NCBI GenBank assembly: GCA_963783355.1 | Contig: CAWANF010000007.1 | Location: 248,001 to 312,000 of the forward strand | Direction: 5' to 3' | DNA length: 64,000 nucleotides | Source of the DNA: CAWANF01 sp963783355 | GTDB lineage: Bacteria; Bacteroidota; Rhodothermia; Balneolales; DATFMH01 | Shown: positions 37,426-46,339 of the stretch, in pieces | Numbering within the stretch: the first letter of the stretch is position 1 | Layout of the letters: every line of letters starts with the position of its first letter | Program-made: the position numbers and the translations under genes | Notes under the pieces: model-generated | What the model was told of the DNA's origin: nothing | The model's input: the letters and a program-made list of their open reading frames with translations, nothing else | The model's database searches: none

Positions 37426-39309
37426 ATGAAAGATGATTTAATAAAAATTGAAAATCTAGATCCTGAACGATTTGTTCGCTTGGTGGCTGATATTTTAACC
37501 TTAAAAGGACATAGACAGGTTAGAATTATGGATGGCCCCGGTGATGGGGGGCGAGATATTCATTCGTTAACAGCTGACGGGATTAAATATCTAACTCAAT
37601 GTAAATATCATGAAAATAGTAAATCTACATGTGGTACACGAGAGGTCTCAGAGCTTCCAATGGCGATGTTAAAACTTGGATATAATAAAGGATTATTTGC
37701 AACTAATTCCAGGATTTCACCACAAGCTAAAAGAGAGTATTTAGATAACTACGACAATTTAGATTTGGATTTTTATGACGCTGTTAAAATCATAAAAGAA
37801 TTATCAGCTTCAAGTGTATTAAGGGCATCTTGGTACGATGGAGATAATATTAGAAAACTTAAAAACACATGGGTTTTCCCATTTTTGATAAGAGAAATAA
37901 ACAATGACTTATCGATTATTGTTGAAAGCTTAGATGAAGATAATAGACCTGATTTTCAAGAGTTAATTAATTCAATTAAAGGTATCTATCCAGAAGCAAT
38001 TGTCGATTGCGGTAATACATATAACTCTAGTGAACCCTTTGAACCATACCGTCCACCTGAACCATATACACAGGAGGAGGGAGTATTTCCATTTTTAAGA
38101 ACGAATGAAATTAAAATAACTGGTGTTTCAATATCACAGATGGCTAATTTCTCTAATGAATTAGCTAAGTTAATTTCCTTATGGTTTGGCGGTTTCAGGA
38201 ATAGCTTCTCAATTAGAATTGGAAAACCAAGTATAGTTCCTCTTGAAGGACAAAAGACTGGTGGTAAAATTGAAACAGAAATTAAGCCAATTACATATAT
38301 TACAACTGATACCTCTTGCGGGAAAGAAGAGGATTGGTATGGAATAGAAACTGATAATAATTGGTCAGATTTCTGTGACGCAAGAGTATCTGAAGCAGAA
38401 GCCATAAGGCTGTATAGTGCAGATTTAGATTTATGTCTAAAATATGAGATTCATTGTAAGATTAGCCCTAAAGACAAATCTTATAAAAATGCTTTAAAGG
38501 AAAAGTCTACTCTAGCATGGATGAAGTCCAAGTTTGCTTTCGTTCCAAAATGGGAAGAATGGACTCATACTGAAATTCCTGAACCCGATGAATGTATTGA
38601 GTGGCCATGGAATAATATGATGCTTTGTGCCTGGTTGCATATTGAGTTGTTATCTGTTGTTACTAGTTTTAGAAGTACAAGTGACTATTTTAATTTTTTT
38701 GACTCTGAAGAAGAAGAAAAGAGACTTTATGATTTGGAAATTGAAATTAGCAAATCTGATTTTGAAATAATAGAACCTATGCGAGCAAGACATATGATTG
38801 CTTCAATTGGATATGATCCTCTTCCTGAGATTGACAAATTTACTTTTATTACAGGTGAAGTTTTATCATACTTCGATATAATTCCTTCTCCCATTAATCC
38901 AAAATCAAGGTATTTTTTAATTGAATTGGTAATCCAGATTTCTAAAAATCAAGATGAAATAATCAAAAAATATTTTGAACGATCTGATTACGTAAAAAGT
39001 GAGAACTCATACTCTGAACGATCTGGGGAATATTTTGTTCTTCATTTATATCCAATGGGGCTAGACTTGGCAAATTCTCCGACAACCAACATTTTACAAA
39101 AAATTTATTTCCTTGGGCAAAAAATCATTAAAGAAGTATACGAATTGGTTGGAAATAAGGTGAAAATTAAAATATGCACAAAAGAATATTGGAAAAAAGA
39201 GTTTGGAATTACATTTGGTTTAAGTTGGCAAGAGAGTCTTTTAACAGTAAAATGGGAAAATGGAAAACCAATTTCTAATAACAAAGTCGCGAGGGATATG
39301 GATTTATAA
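37426..39309 (+). CDS. Mrr-type restriction endonuclease domain fused to a large uncharacterised region
   Basis: A 627-residue protein. Residues about 8-125 are an Mrr-like nuclease: LDPERFVRLVADILTLKGH, then GDGGRDIHSL with Asp44 and TQCKY with the Gln58-x-Lys60 pair, the PD-(D/E)XK core. The remaining roughly 480 residues match nothing I know and contain no obvious ATPase motif. Mrr-like nucleases usually cut modified or foreign DNA, so a stand-alone defence protein is likely. The gene is strongly AT-rich (18 G/C in the 60 bases from 38701) and is followed 20 bases after its stop by an attC-like element. Confidence 0.8.
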   Translation: MKDDLIKIENLDPERFVRLVADILTLKGHRQVRIMDGPGDGGRDIHSLTADGIKYLTQCKYHENSKSTCGTREVSELPMAMLKLGYNKGLFATNSRISPQAKREYLDNYDNLDLDFYDAVKIIKELSASSVLRASWYDGDNIRKLKNTWVFPFLIREINNDLSIIVESLDEDNRPDFQELINSIKGIYPEAIVDCGNTYNSSEPFEPYRPPEPYTQEEGVFPFLRTNEIKITGVSISQMANFSNELAKLISLWFGGFRNSFSIRIGKPSIVPLEGQKTGGKIETEIKPITYITTDTSCGKEEDWYGIETDNNWSDFCDARVSEAEAIRLYSADLDLCLKYEIHCKISPKDKSYKNALKEKSTLAWMKSKFAFVPKWEEWTHTEIPEPDECIEWPWNNMMLCAWLHIELLSVVTSFRSTSDYFNFFDSEEEEKRLYDLEIEISKSDFEIIEPMRARHMIASIGYDPLPEIDKFTFITGEVLSYFDIIPSPINPKSRYFLIELVIQISKNQDEIIKKYFERSDYVKSENSYSERSGEYFVLHLYPMGLDLANSPTTNILQKIYFLGQKIIKEVYELVGNKVKIKICTKEYWKKEFGITFGLSWQESLLTVKWENGKPISNNKVARDMDL

Positions 39310-39329
39310 GATTATAATAGAAAACGATT

Positions 39330-39461
39330 GCCCAACACATGGTATAGTGCATGCGGGTTTTATAGGTTTTCGAGCGTTTGTGGCTCGTAAAAAAGGTCGG
39401 TGTAAATTGATAGGAAATCGCTCCCTAATCCCGCACGACACCATACCATAAACCGTTGTGC
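39330..39461 (+). repeat. attC-like imperfect inverted repeat (long form)
   Basis: Starts with GCCCAAC (39330-39336, an RYYYAAC-type left box) and ends with GTTGTGC (39455-39461). Between them GGTATAGTGCATGCGGG (39341-39357) pairs with CCCGCACGACACCATACC (39430-39447), and an inner hairpin CGAGC/GCTCG fills the middle. The 132-base size and layout are those of a long integron attC site. It begins 20 bases after the Mrr-type gene and precedes the AbiE pair. Confidence 0.65.
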
Positions 39462-39502
39462 TTCATGCAAAATAGCCAAATCTCCATCCCTGCGAAAATT
39501 CC

Positions 39503-39562
39503 AATATTTGCCAGTATTCTAATTTACTGGCGTTTTTTTGATTTCTAATATTCGCCAGAATT
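39503..39562 (+). promoter_or_regulatory. Operator-like repeats upstream of the AbiEi gene
   Basis: GCCAGTA-N8-TACTGGC (39510-39531) is a perfect inverted repeat. The phrase AATATT-T/C-GCCAG-T/A-ATT occurs twice, at 39503 and 39547, 44 bases apart (about four helical turns). AbiEi antitoxins are known to repress their own promoter through inverted repeats, so this is the likely autoregulatory site. Confidence 0.55.
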
Positions 39563-39591
39563 TCGTATTTTTGGTAAAAATTGGATTTGAA

Positions 39592-40356
39592 ATGCCAAAG
39601 ATCATAGAAAATAGGTTGATTGAAGAATTTAAGGACAGGGAGAATTTTACCCGACAAGACCTCTTTGAATTCTATCGCTCTTTTGAACCTAATCTAAAAG
39701 AGGGAACCTTTGGCTGGAGAATCTATGACCTCAAAGACAAAAATATAATAAGACCAATCAAGAGAGGTCTCTATGTTATTTCATACAAACCCAAGTACAA
39801 GCCGGAAATATCACCAGAGCTTATTAAGCTTGCAAAGCGAATCGCGGACAAATTTGAGGATGCCAAACATTGCATTTGGGAAACGGAATGGCTTAATGAG
39901 TTTTCACAACACCAGGCTAGCAGACGAATCATCCTGATTGAAATAGAAAAAGATTTCATTGAGTCCCTTTATTACGAATTAAAGGACTCGTCAATAAACG
40001 AGCTTTATCTCAACCCTGATGATAAAACCATCGATTTTTATATCGCTGAAAGCGACTATCCGGTGATTATTAAAAAATTAATTACACGCTCCCCTATTGC
40101 CAGAAGAACGGAGAAAAGGGTAGAATTTTACACTCCACTACTAGAGAAGATCCTGGTGGACCTCTTTGCAGAAGAAAGGCTTTTCTATTACCTGCAAGGC
40201 TCTGAATTGATGCACATCTTCGAAAATGCCATTAGCAACTACGCCATCAATTTCACCAAACTCTTCAGCTACGCAAAACGCAGGGAAAGAGAACAAGAAA
40301 TAAAGCAGTTCATGACGAACCACATGTTCCACCTCGTAAAAGACATTATTGAATGA
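39592..40356 (+). CDS. AbiEi-like antitoxin of a type IV toxin-antitoxin system
   Basis: A 254-residue protein with an N-terminal winged helix (FTRQDLFEFYRSFEP ... IYDLKDKNIIRPIKRGLYVIS), the usual AbiEi layout, and a C-terminal antitoxin domain. It represses its own operon and counters the AbiEii toxin. The ATG at 39592 begins the conserved HTH. Its stop overlaps the toxin start (ATGA), so the two are coupled. The pair lies between two attC-like elements. Confidence 0.8.
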   Translation: MPKIIENRLIEEFKDRENFTRQDLFEFYRSFEPNLKEGTFGWRIYDLKDKNIIRPIKRGLYVISYKPKYKPEISPELIKLAKRIADKFEDAKHCIWETEWLNEFSQHQASRRIILIEIEKDFIESLYYELKDSSINELYLNPDDKTIDFYIAESDYPVIIKKLITRSPIARRTEKRVEFYTPLLEKILVDLFAEERLFYYLQGSELMHIFENAISNYAINFTKLFSYAKRREREQEIKQFMTNHMFHLVKDIIE

Positions 40357-41474
40357 TAAAGGAACATTGCTTTACAGATAAGTGGTTAGAAGGTTTTAAG
40401 AAACAAAAAGACCACAAACGAATTGACAAAATCATTTTGGAAAAAATGATTTATGCCTTGCATTTGGTAGAACGGTTGAAAAGCAACGGGCTTCATTTCG
40501 TATTTAAAGGAGGTACCAGTTTGGTGCTTTTATTGGAAACAGGAAATCGATTCTCCATTGATATCGACATTATCAGCAAAACTGACCGGAAAGAGCTTGA
40601 AGACCTATTGCAAAAGGTTGTTGACTCGTCCAATTTCACTGGCGTTGAATTGGATGAACATAGGAGCTACAAACCCGGAGTACCCAAGGCACACTACAAG
40701 TTTAAATTTGATTCTAGCAGACAAGGCTCTGGTACCATTCTATTAGATGTTCTCATCGAAGATTCAATCTATCCGGATGTGATCGAAAAACCTGTGAATA
40801 CCAAATGGATCGAAACAGAGAATGAAACGATGGTTACCATGCCATCTATTGATTCAATTACAGGAGATAAACTCACGGCATTTGCTCCAAACACCATCGG
40901 CATCCCCTACTTCAAGGGCAAAGACAAACAACCGTTCGCCATGGAAATTTGTAAACAGCTTTTCGATCTGAGCAAACTCTTCGAGAATATTCAAAACATG
41001 GAAGTGGTGGCAGCCAGTTATCAGGTATTTGCTGATCATGAAATTGCTTACAGGAATAATGGAAACTCGAAAGATGAACTAACCCCGGAAAAGGTTTTAC
41101 AAGACACTATTGATACTTGTATCATCCTAGCCAAGCGCGATCGAGGAACTGATGACGAAAAAGCAAAATTCAAAGAAATGCAAAAAGGGATCATCGCTTT
41201 TGGTACCGGGTTTTTAATGGCCGGGAATTTCAGGATAGACGATGCGGTACCAGCATCTGCCCGAATTGCTTACCTAGCAGCAAAAATCATGGTTAATGAT
41301 TTTTCACATATCACTTATTATGAAGGTCAGGACATTAAAGACTTAATCATAGAGAATCAAGAATGGAACTTCTTAATGCGACTGAAAAAACTACCAGATA
41401 AATCAGCATTTTATTATTGGTACCAGACGGTACAACTATTAACACAAACCAAGGCATTAAAAACGAACAAATAA
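40353..41474 (+). CDS. AbiEii-like nucleotidyltransferase toxin
   Basis: A 373-residue toxin with the nucleotidyltransferase core: FKGGTSLVLL (GGTS at 53-56) and FSIDIDII with Asp70 and Asp72. Known AbiEii/MenT enzymes block growth by adding nucleotides to tRNA acceptor ends and protect against phage by abortive infection. Translation is coupled to the antitoxin by a four-base overlap. An attC-like element begins 35 bases after its stop. Confidence 0.87.
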   Translation: MIKEHCFTDKWLEGFKKQKDHKRIDKIILEKMIYALHLVERLKSNGLHFVFKGGTSLVLLLETGNRFSIDIDIISKTDRKELEDLLQKVVDSSNFTGVELDEHRSYKPGVPKAHYKFKFDSSRQGSGTILLDVLIEDSIYPDVIEKPVNTKWIETENETMVTMPSIDSITGDKLTAFAPNTIGIPYFKGKDKQPFAMEICKQLFDLSKLFENIQNMEVVAASYQVFADHEIAYRNNGNSKDELTPEKVLQDTIDTCIILAKRDRGTDDEKAKFKEMQKGIIAFGTGFLMAGNFRIDDAVPASARIAYLAAKIMVNDFSHITYYEGQDIKDLIIENQEWNFLMRLKKLPDKSAFYYWYQTVQLLTQTKALKTNK

Positions 41475-41508
41475 TACAACTGAAAAAAGAAAAAATAAAG
41501 GCACGAAA

Positions 41509-41568
41509 GCCCAACAAAACCTATAGTGCAACCCTTCGGGATACGCACCATAACCGAGACCGTTATAC
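41509..41568 (+). repeat. attC-like imperfect inverted repeat (short form)
   Basis: Left box GCCCAAC (41509-41515), right box GTTATAC (41562-41568). CTATAGTGC (41521-41529) pairs with GCACCATAA (41545-41553), with CCC/GGG at the tip. The 60-base size is that of a classical 59-base element. It shares GCCCAACA, TATAGTGCA, CACCATA and ACCGTT with the longer element at 39330, so both belong to one array. Confidence 0.65.
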
Positions 41569-41604
41569 GTGCCCCCGAAAATAGGTGGGTAGTATAATAA
41601 ACAT

Positions 41605-41627
41605 AAAAGGGCGGCTCCCGTCCGCCC
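41605..41627 (-). terminator. Rho-independent terminator for the HEPN-like gene
   Basis: On the minus strand GGGCGG-N7-CCGCCC is followed by TTTTATG, just past the stop of the minus-strand gene at 41635. Confidence 0.8.
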
Positions 41628-41634
41628 GGGATCG

Positions 41635-42063
41635 TTACGGCTGAACAAATTCAGAGGCCCGCTTGCTCACTATCTCTTTAAGTTGATACGCCAGGTTTGT
41701 GCAGCCATTCACCATGTCCGCATTGTTGCAAAAATGGGTTTCGTCGTTGTCGAGGAGACTTTCAACATTCTTGTTTTTGCATTGCACAACACTAAAATCC
41801 AATTTTGCAATTTCAGGATATTTTTTCCCTGCTTCCTTTATAAGCTGATCCATTGGCTTTGTTCCGTTCTCTATGGAATCGGTATCAGCTTTTTTCTGAG
41901 AAAGCATGGAAAGGCATCCCAGATAGTGATACAGGGCGCTTCTGGCCGAGACACACGAGGAATAGAATACAACATCTTCTTCAGGTCGATAAAGCTCGTC
42001 CCGGGCTCTGGCCAAATCGATATCGGCTTTTCGGTACATTCTCTTGATAATTTCTTTTTTCAT
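41635..42063 (-). CDS. HEPN-like small helical protein
   Basis: A 142-residue, probably all-helical protein. It contains ARSALYHYLGC, giving an Arg41-x4-His46 motif of the kind found in HEPN ribonucleases, preceded by the helix DIDLARARDELY. HEPN proteins are common effectors in toxin-antitoxin and phage-defence systems, often with a nucleotidyltransferase; no such partner is adjacent on this strand, though the AbiEii gene is the neighbour. It may instead be a non-catalytic member. It lies on the opposite strand to the cassette genes. Confidence 0.6.
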   Translation of the reverse strand: MKKEIIKRMYRKADIDLARARDELYRPEEDVVFYSSCVSARSALYHYLGCLSMLSQKKADTDSIENGTKPMDQLIKEAGKKYPEIAKLDFSVVQCKNKNVESLLDNDETHFCNNADMVNGCTNLAYQLKEIVSKRASEFVQP

Positions 42064-42209
42064 AAGACGATAATTAAGTTATTGTATACTCCATTATACA
42101 AATTTGATATTAATATTTCTGTTATTTAATCATGGCACAGGAATGAATTTTAGCCCCTAAAACACAGGGCCGTCAGACCTTCCATAAATATTATTATTAT
42201 CTATCGTCT

Positions 42210-43199
42210 CTACTTAGTTGCTATTCGGGATTTGAGTGTAAACTTAATAACCTTGTTTTTTACAGGTTTTATTGTTCTCAAATATTTATAGATGGCTGTT
42301 AAATCTTCCCTTGTCATACCCGCAAAGTCGTTTACAGGCATTATAGTTTGGAAATCATTTCCCCCGACTGCCTGGATATCATCATATTTGCTGTCAAAAC
42401 TTTTAAACCTCGCGATGAATTGTTCCAGAGACCAGTAACCAAGGCCGGTCGCAGAATCCGGAGTTAAATTAGCGACACCCAATGTGCCTCCCGGCATATC
42501 AATTTTCCAGCCACCGGAGAGGTATAAATCTTTTTTATAAGCCATTTTTTTTTCATCAAACGGAGTATGGCAGCCGTTACAATCTGCTATAGTCACCAGG
42601 TATTTTCCATAATTTACGGTATCAGAACGAGATGGACGAACCAACGGGGCGGCCGGTTTGGGTAAAGTTCGAAGCATAATATCCATTGAAATGTTTAAAT
42701 GTCGTGCAGGTGGATCATAAGCAATAGGCTTAAGTGTTCGCATAAAACTAATTATAGCTTTTACATCCCCTGGATCCATTTTTGAGAAACTCTCATAAGG
42801 CATCATTGGATACAGTGGGTTTCCATATTTATCCACACCCGTTGTAATGGCCCGGTAAATTTCCCCATCCGTCCAGTCTTTTAAATTATATGGGGTAATA
42901 TTCTTGGAATATACTATGCCATTTTGGTCTTCAAACATCTCTCCACCCTGGCCAATAGTCCCCGGTGTATCGGGACCGCCGAATTTCGACCAGTCCCGCT
43001 TTGAATGGCAATGTCCACAAGCTGCAATATTGAAAAACAAATAACGGCCCCTTTCAATTTGTGCGGAAGACATATCGACTTTTATATTTGGTGCGGGTCC
43101 AACATCAGGATATGCTTTACTATACCAACCGAATGAACCAACAAGTAAAATGATTATAACTACGGTAATGATACCTCCGTATCTAAAAATATTTTCCAT
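42210..43199 (-). CDS. Membrane-anchored dihaem cytochrome c
   Basis: About 329 residues: an N-terminal membrane anchor (GGIITVVIIILLVGSFGWY) then two cytochrome c domains with CGHCH and CNGCH haem sites and downstream Met ligand candidates (YPMMPYESFS and the MPVNDFAGMT region). It should pass electrons at the periplasmic face of the inner membrane. The GTGGGG stretch suits the ATG at 43199 better than the upstream GTG or ATG. It stands alone, with no oxidase genes in the window. Confidence 0.87.
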   Translation of the reverse strand: MENIFRYGGIITVVIIILLVGSFGWYSKAYPDVGPAPNIKVDMSSAQIERGRYLFFNIAACGHCHSKRDWSKFGGPDTPGTIGQGGEMFEDQNGIVYSKNITPYNLKDWTDGEIYRAITTGVDKYGNPLYPMMPYESFSKMDPGDVKAIISFMRTLKPIAYDPPARHLNISMDIMLRTLPKPAAPLVRPSRSDTVNYGKYLVTIADCNGCHTPFDEKKMAYKKDLYLSGGWKIDMPGGTLGVANLTPDSATGLGYWSLEQFIARFKSFDSKYDDIQAVGGNDFQTIMPVNDFAGMTREDLTAIYKYLRTIKPVKNKVIKFTLKSRIATK

Positions 43200-43557
43200 C
43201 TTCATCCCCACTCTATAATGAATTAACCTGGCATTGAAACTTATATTTATCGGTTAACAGATAAGCTTGCACGTAAATAGTCGATAAAACAGGTTTCTAC
43301 ACGATAAATTATAATTTAATATTATATTACTTAATTGTATATTAATAATTATTAAGTATTTATGTAAAATACATAATCGATTATATAAGCTAAATCTGCC
43401 AATACAAATGCTATGAGCAGCCACACATGAACGAAGATGGATGATTATGGTGAGGAACTTTTCCCTTATTTAACCTTGGTCATAAAAGTACTTAGGGAGT
43501 ATCGTTTTGTATGAAAACAGGCTCAATCAACCGACCTCGAAATATGGTACATTAACA

Positions 43558-43669
43558 GATACATCAAACGGGTGCTTTTTACCCGGCCTTTTCACTTTCC
43601 CGTTTGGAATTTCGTTTTGTCTGCTAAATTACATTCTAAAAAACCCTTATGTGTCAGGCCGTTAGCCTG
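43558..43669 (+). repeat. Dispersed intergenic repeat B, copy 3
   Basis: Third copy of the family at 7947-8058 and 34724-34830: CCCGGCCTTTTCACTTTCCC, GTCTGCTAAATT and a GCCGTTAGCC tail. It starts with a small hairpin CGGGT-GCTTTTT-ACCCG. The rest of the 43200-43690 gap contains nothing recognisable. Confidence 0.6.
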
Positions 43670-43690
43670 TCAACCTTAAAAAAATATCCA

Positions 43691-44098
43691 TCAATATGTC
43701 ACCATCGGAGCCAGTTTTTTGGCTTGTTCAATGAAATCCTTCAGTTGTGTTTCACCGGGAACAGTACGGGTAAGTTTCTTTTGAGCATGGATTTCCATTA
43801 GTTTGGTATGCAGATTGGCCGCATTCCTGTTTCGCAGCTCCTTAACCGTATCCACTCCGGAAGCTTTTAGTAATTCAGCAAACTCACTGCCAATCCCTTT
43901 GATTCGGAATAGATCAGCCATATTGACAAAATCCAAAATCTTACCTTCATCCAAACCACTGTTGGATGAGATAGCCTTCCGACCAGTTTTAGTACCTCCT
44001 TTTTCAAGAAGACCTTCTACTGTTGTGATACCAGCTTTTTCCAACTTCGCGGAAAAAGAGGGTCCAATACCTTCGATTTCTGAAATTCTCTTTGACAT
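43691..44098 (-). CDS. DUF4332 helix-hairpin-helix protein
   Basis: A 135-residue protein with two helix-hairpin-helix units (ISEIEGIGPSFSAKLEKAGI and LFRIKGIGSEFAELLKASGV), the hallmark of DUF4332. HhH repeats bind DNA without sequence preference, but the role of the family is not known. A strong AGGAGA site precedes the ATG. It is 9 bases downstream of the gene at 44108 and shares its transcript. Confidence 0.85.
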   Translation of the reverse strand: MSKRISEIEGIGPSFSAKLEKAGITTVEGLLEKGGTKTGRKAISSNSGLDEGKILDFVNMADLFRIKGIGSEFAELLKASGVDTVKELRNRNAANLHTKLMEIHAQKKLTRTVPGETQLKDFIEQAKKLAPMVTY

Positions 44099-44107
44099 GT
44101 TCGTCTC

Positions 44108-44545
44108 CTAAAATTTAAATTTGTCTTTCAACATCCCGCCCACTTTATCCTTGATACCGCTTCCAACCAAATCACTCAATAAACCTTTGACATCTTCATT
44201 GCTTTCGGTAGGTGCGTCTTCTTTTTTACCGATATAATTAAAAACCATTGGGATGATAGTCGTACTGATGGTTTTAGCCAACGACTCATTTAAACCTAAC
44301 TTTGAGGTGAGCCTGGAGCCGTACGTGGAAATAATTGATTGAACCAGCGAGCTGGAAGAACCACCAGAAAAGGCTTTTGTGATTTCACCGATGTTGCCGG
44401 ATTGGAAGGATTGGGTTAGTCCGCCCAAAACACTGTCCTTCGCCAAATCTATTGCTTTATCCTGTTTGTCGGAAGATAATCCAAGATCATCCAACATGGC
44501 GGTACCATTAGCACTTAGTGCTTCATTGATTAGATTTTTTATCAT
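44108..44545 (-). CDS. DUF937/YidB-like small protein
   Basis: A 145-residue helical protein rich in Ser, Gly and Lys, with repeated amphipathic helices (LTQSFQSGNIGEITKAFSGG, SIISTYGSRLTSKLGLNESL, KDKVGGMLKDKFKF). The layout resembles DUF937/YidB-like proteins of unknown role. An AGGAGT site precedes the ATG. First gene of a two-gene unit with the DUF4332 gene. Confidence 0.7.
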   Translation of the reverse strand: MIKNLINEALSANGTAMLDDLGLSSDKQDKAIDLAKDSVLGGLTQSFQSGNIGEITKAFSGGSSSSLVQSIISTYGSRLTSKLGLNESLAKTISTTIIPMVFNYIGKKEDAPTESNEDVKGLLSDLVGSGIKDKVGGMLKDKFKF

Positions 44546-44723
44546 ATCTCTACTCCTGATTTCGAATGTTTTTATAATACAGGGTATACCTAATTTGCAT
44601 ATTATATATATGTAAATTATTAATAATATTAGTAGTTATAATTATGTTACATTAATATTAAATTTAGGCCGGATTATTCATCATTCAATGAAGGGTGGAT
44701 CACCTTCAAAAACAAAGAGACAT

Positions 44724-46247
44724 ATGACAAACGAAACGGTATTGTTATTGGGCGGAGTAGTGCTTGATTCCCTGCCCGTCGATGGACAGCAGGTGACACT
44801 GGCGCCTCAGACACTGAACAGACATGGCTTAATTGCCGGCGCCACGGGAACAGGAAAAACCAAATCGTTACAGGTTCTGATTGAAGAGCTTTCCGAAATC
44901 GGAGTTCCTTCCCTGGTCATGGATATCAAGGGTGACATCAGCGGATTAGGCGCAGAAGGGACCTCCAACAAAGTGATTGAAACCCGTGCACAACATATCC
45001 AAATGCCCTGGAAAGGAAAGCGTTTTCCCATTGAGTTCATGAGCATCTCTGAAGAACCGGGTTTGCCTCTGAGAAGTACCATATCTGAATTCGGCCCGGT
45101 TATCCTGAGTAAGATATTAATGTTAAACGATACTCAAACATCGCTTCTTTCCATGCTCTTCCAGTTTTGCGATGACAAAAAGCTACCCCTGGTCGACCTG
45201 AATGATTTAAAAACAGTTCTCCGATATGCTGGCTCGGAAGGCAAAGAAGAGATCCAGAGAATGTATGGACTGATACCGATCACTTCGGCCCAGGCCCTCA
45301 TGCGAAAAGTAACCCAGCTGGAACAACAAGGCGGGACACTCATTTTTGGTGAGCCCTCCTTTGATACGATGGACCTTTGCCGCCGCAATGCCAATGGCCA
45401 GGGAATGATTAACATCATCCGGCTAACAGATGTGCAGTCTAAACCCGGCCTGTTCTCCGCATTCATGTTGGCCTTGCTGGCAGAAGTGTTCGAGGTTTTT
45501 CCGGAAAAAGGAGACCTTGAGCAACCCGAATTGATGATTTTTATTGACGAGGCACACCTCATCTTCAAGAACGCCTCGAAGGAGTTACTTGATCAGCTTG
45601 ATACCATCATAAAGCTCATTCGATCAAAAGGTATTGGTATTGTTTTCATCACCCAAACCCCTGATGACATTCCCGAGAATATCCTCAGTCAACTTGGTTT
45701 TAAGTTGCAGCATGCTCTGCGTGCGTTCACCGCCAGGGACCGGAAAGCCATTAAACTGATGGCACAGAATTTTCCGGCAAGTGACGTTTACGATGTAGAA
45801 AAGCTGCTTACGGAATTAGGTATAGGAGAAGCACTCATCTCAACGCTGGATAAAAAGGGAAGACCCACCCCAATCGTTCATACCCTGATGCGTCCGCCCT
45901 ATTCGAGAATGGACATGCTCACCCCCGCTGAAATCAATGCGATTCTTCATACATCCGATTTGATAGATAAGTACGAAAAAACGGTTGACCGCGAAAGCGC
46001 ACACGAGATATTAACGGAACGCATTAAACTCATGTTGGAAGCGGAAGAAAAACAAAAATCAGTTACCCGGGGGACCGCTGCGGGAAGAACAAGATCAGCG
46101 ACCAAAAGCCCGTTCGAGAAAATCATGACCAGTCCCGTAACCAATACCATAGCCCGGGAGTTAACAAGGGGTATTTTGGGCATTTTTGGTATCTCGGCCA
46201 CTGCAAGGAGAAGACCTTCAACAACATCAACCCGCAGAAAGCGGTAA
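44724..46247 (+). CDS. HerA-like (DUF853/YjgR) ATPase
   Basis: A 507-residue P-loop ATPase: Walker A GATGTGKTKSLQ, DIKGDISGL, Walker B LMIFIDEAHLIF and a sensor FITQTPDDIPENILSQLG, the set typical of the DUF853 family (E. coli YjgR). The C-terminal tail is basic and disordered (ATARRRPSTTSTRRKR). HerA relatives are DNA translocases in repair and defence, but this stand-alone group has no defined role. The ATG at 44724 starts the conserved domain; one 12 codons earlier is also possible. Confidence 0.88.
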   Translation: MTNETVLLLGGVVLDSLPVDGQQVTLAPQTLNRHGLIAGATGTGKTKSLQVLIEELSEIGVPSLVMDIKGDISGLGAEGTSNKVIETRAQHIQMPWKGKRFPIEFMSISEEPGLPLRSTISEFGPVILSKILMLNDTQTSLLSMLFQFCDDKKLPLVDLNDLKTVLRYAGSEGKEEIQRMYGLIPITSAQALMRKVTQLEQQGGTLIFGEPSFDTMDLCRRNANGQGMINIIRLTDVQSKPGLFSAFMLALLAEVFEVFPEKGDLEQPELMIFIDEAHLIFKNASKELLDQLDTIIKLIRSKGIGIVFITQTPDDIPENILSQLGFKLQHALRAFTARDRKAIKLMAQNFPASDVYDVEKLLTELGIGEALISTLDKKGRPTPIVHTLMRPPYSRMDMLTPAEINAILHTSDLIDKYEKTVDRESAHEILTERIKLMLEAEEKQKSVTRGTAAGRTRSATKSPFEKIMTSPVTNTIARELTRGILGIFGISATARRRPSTTSTRRKR

Positions 46248-46339
46248 AAAGATACTTGAACAGGGTGAAAACAAATGGAATTGCAGGCTTACCTGAAAGT
46301 TGACCGTATAAAAGTAGAGAAAAACGGTTATTTTTTTCT

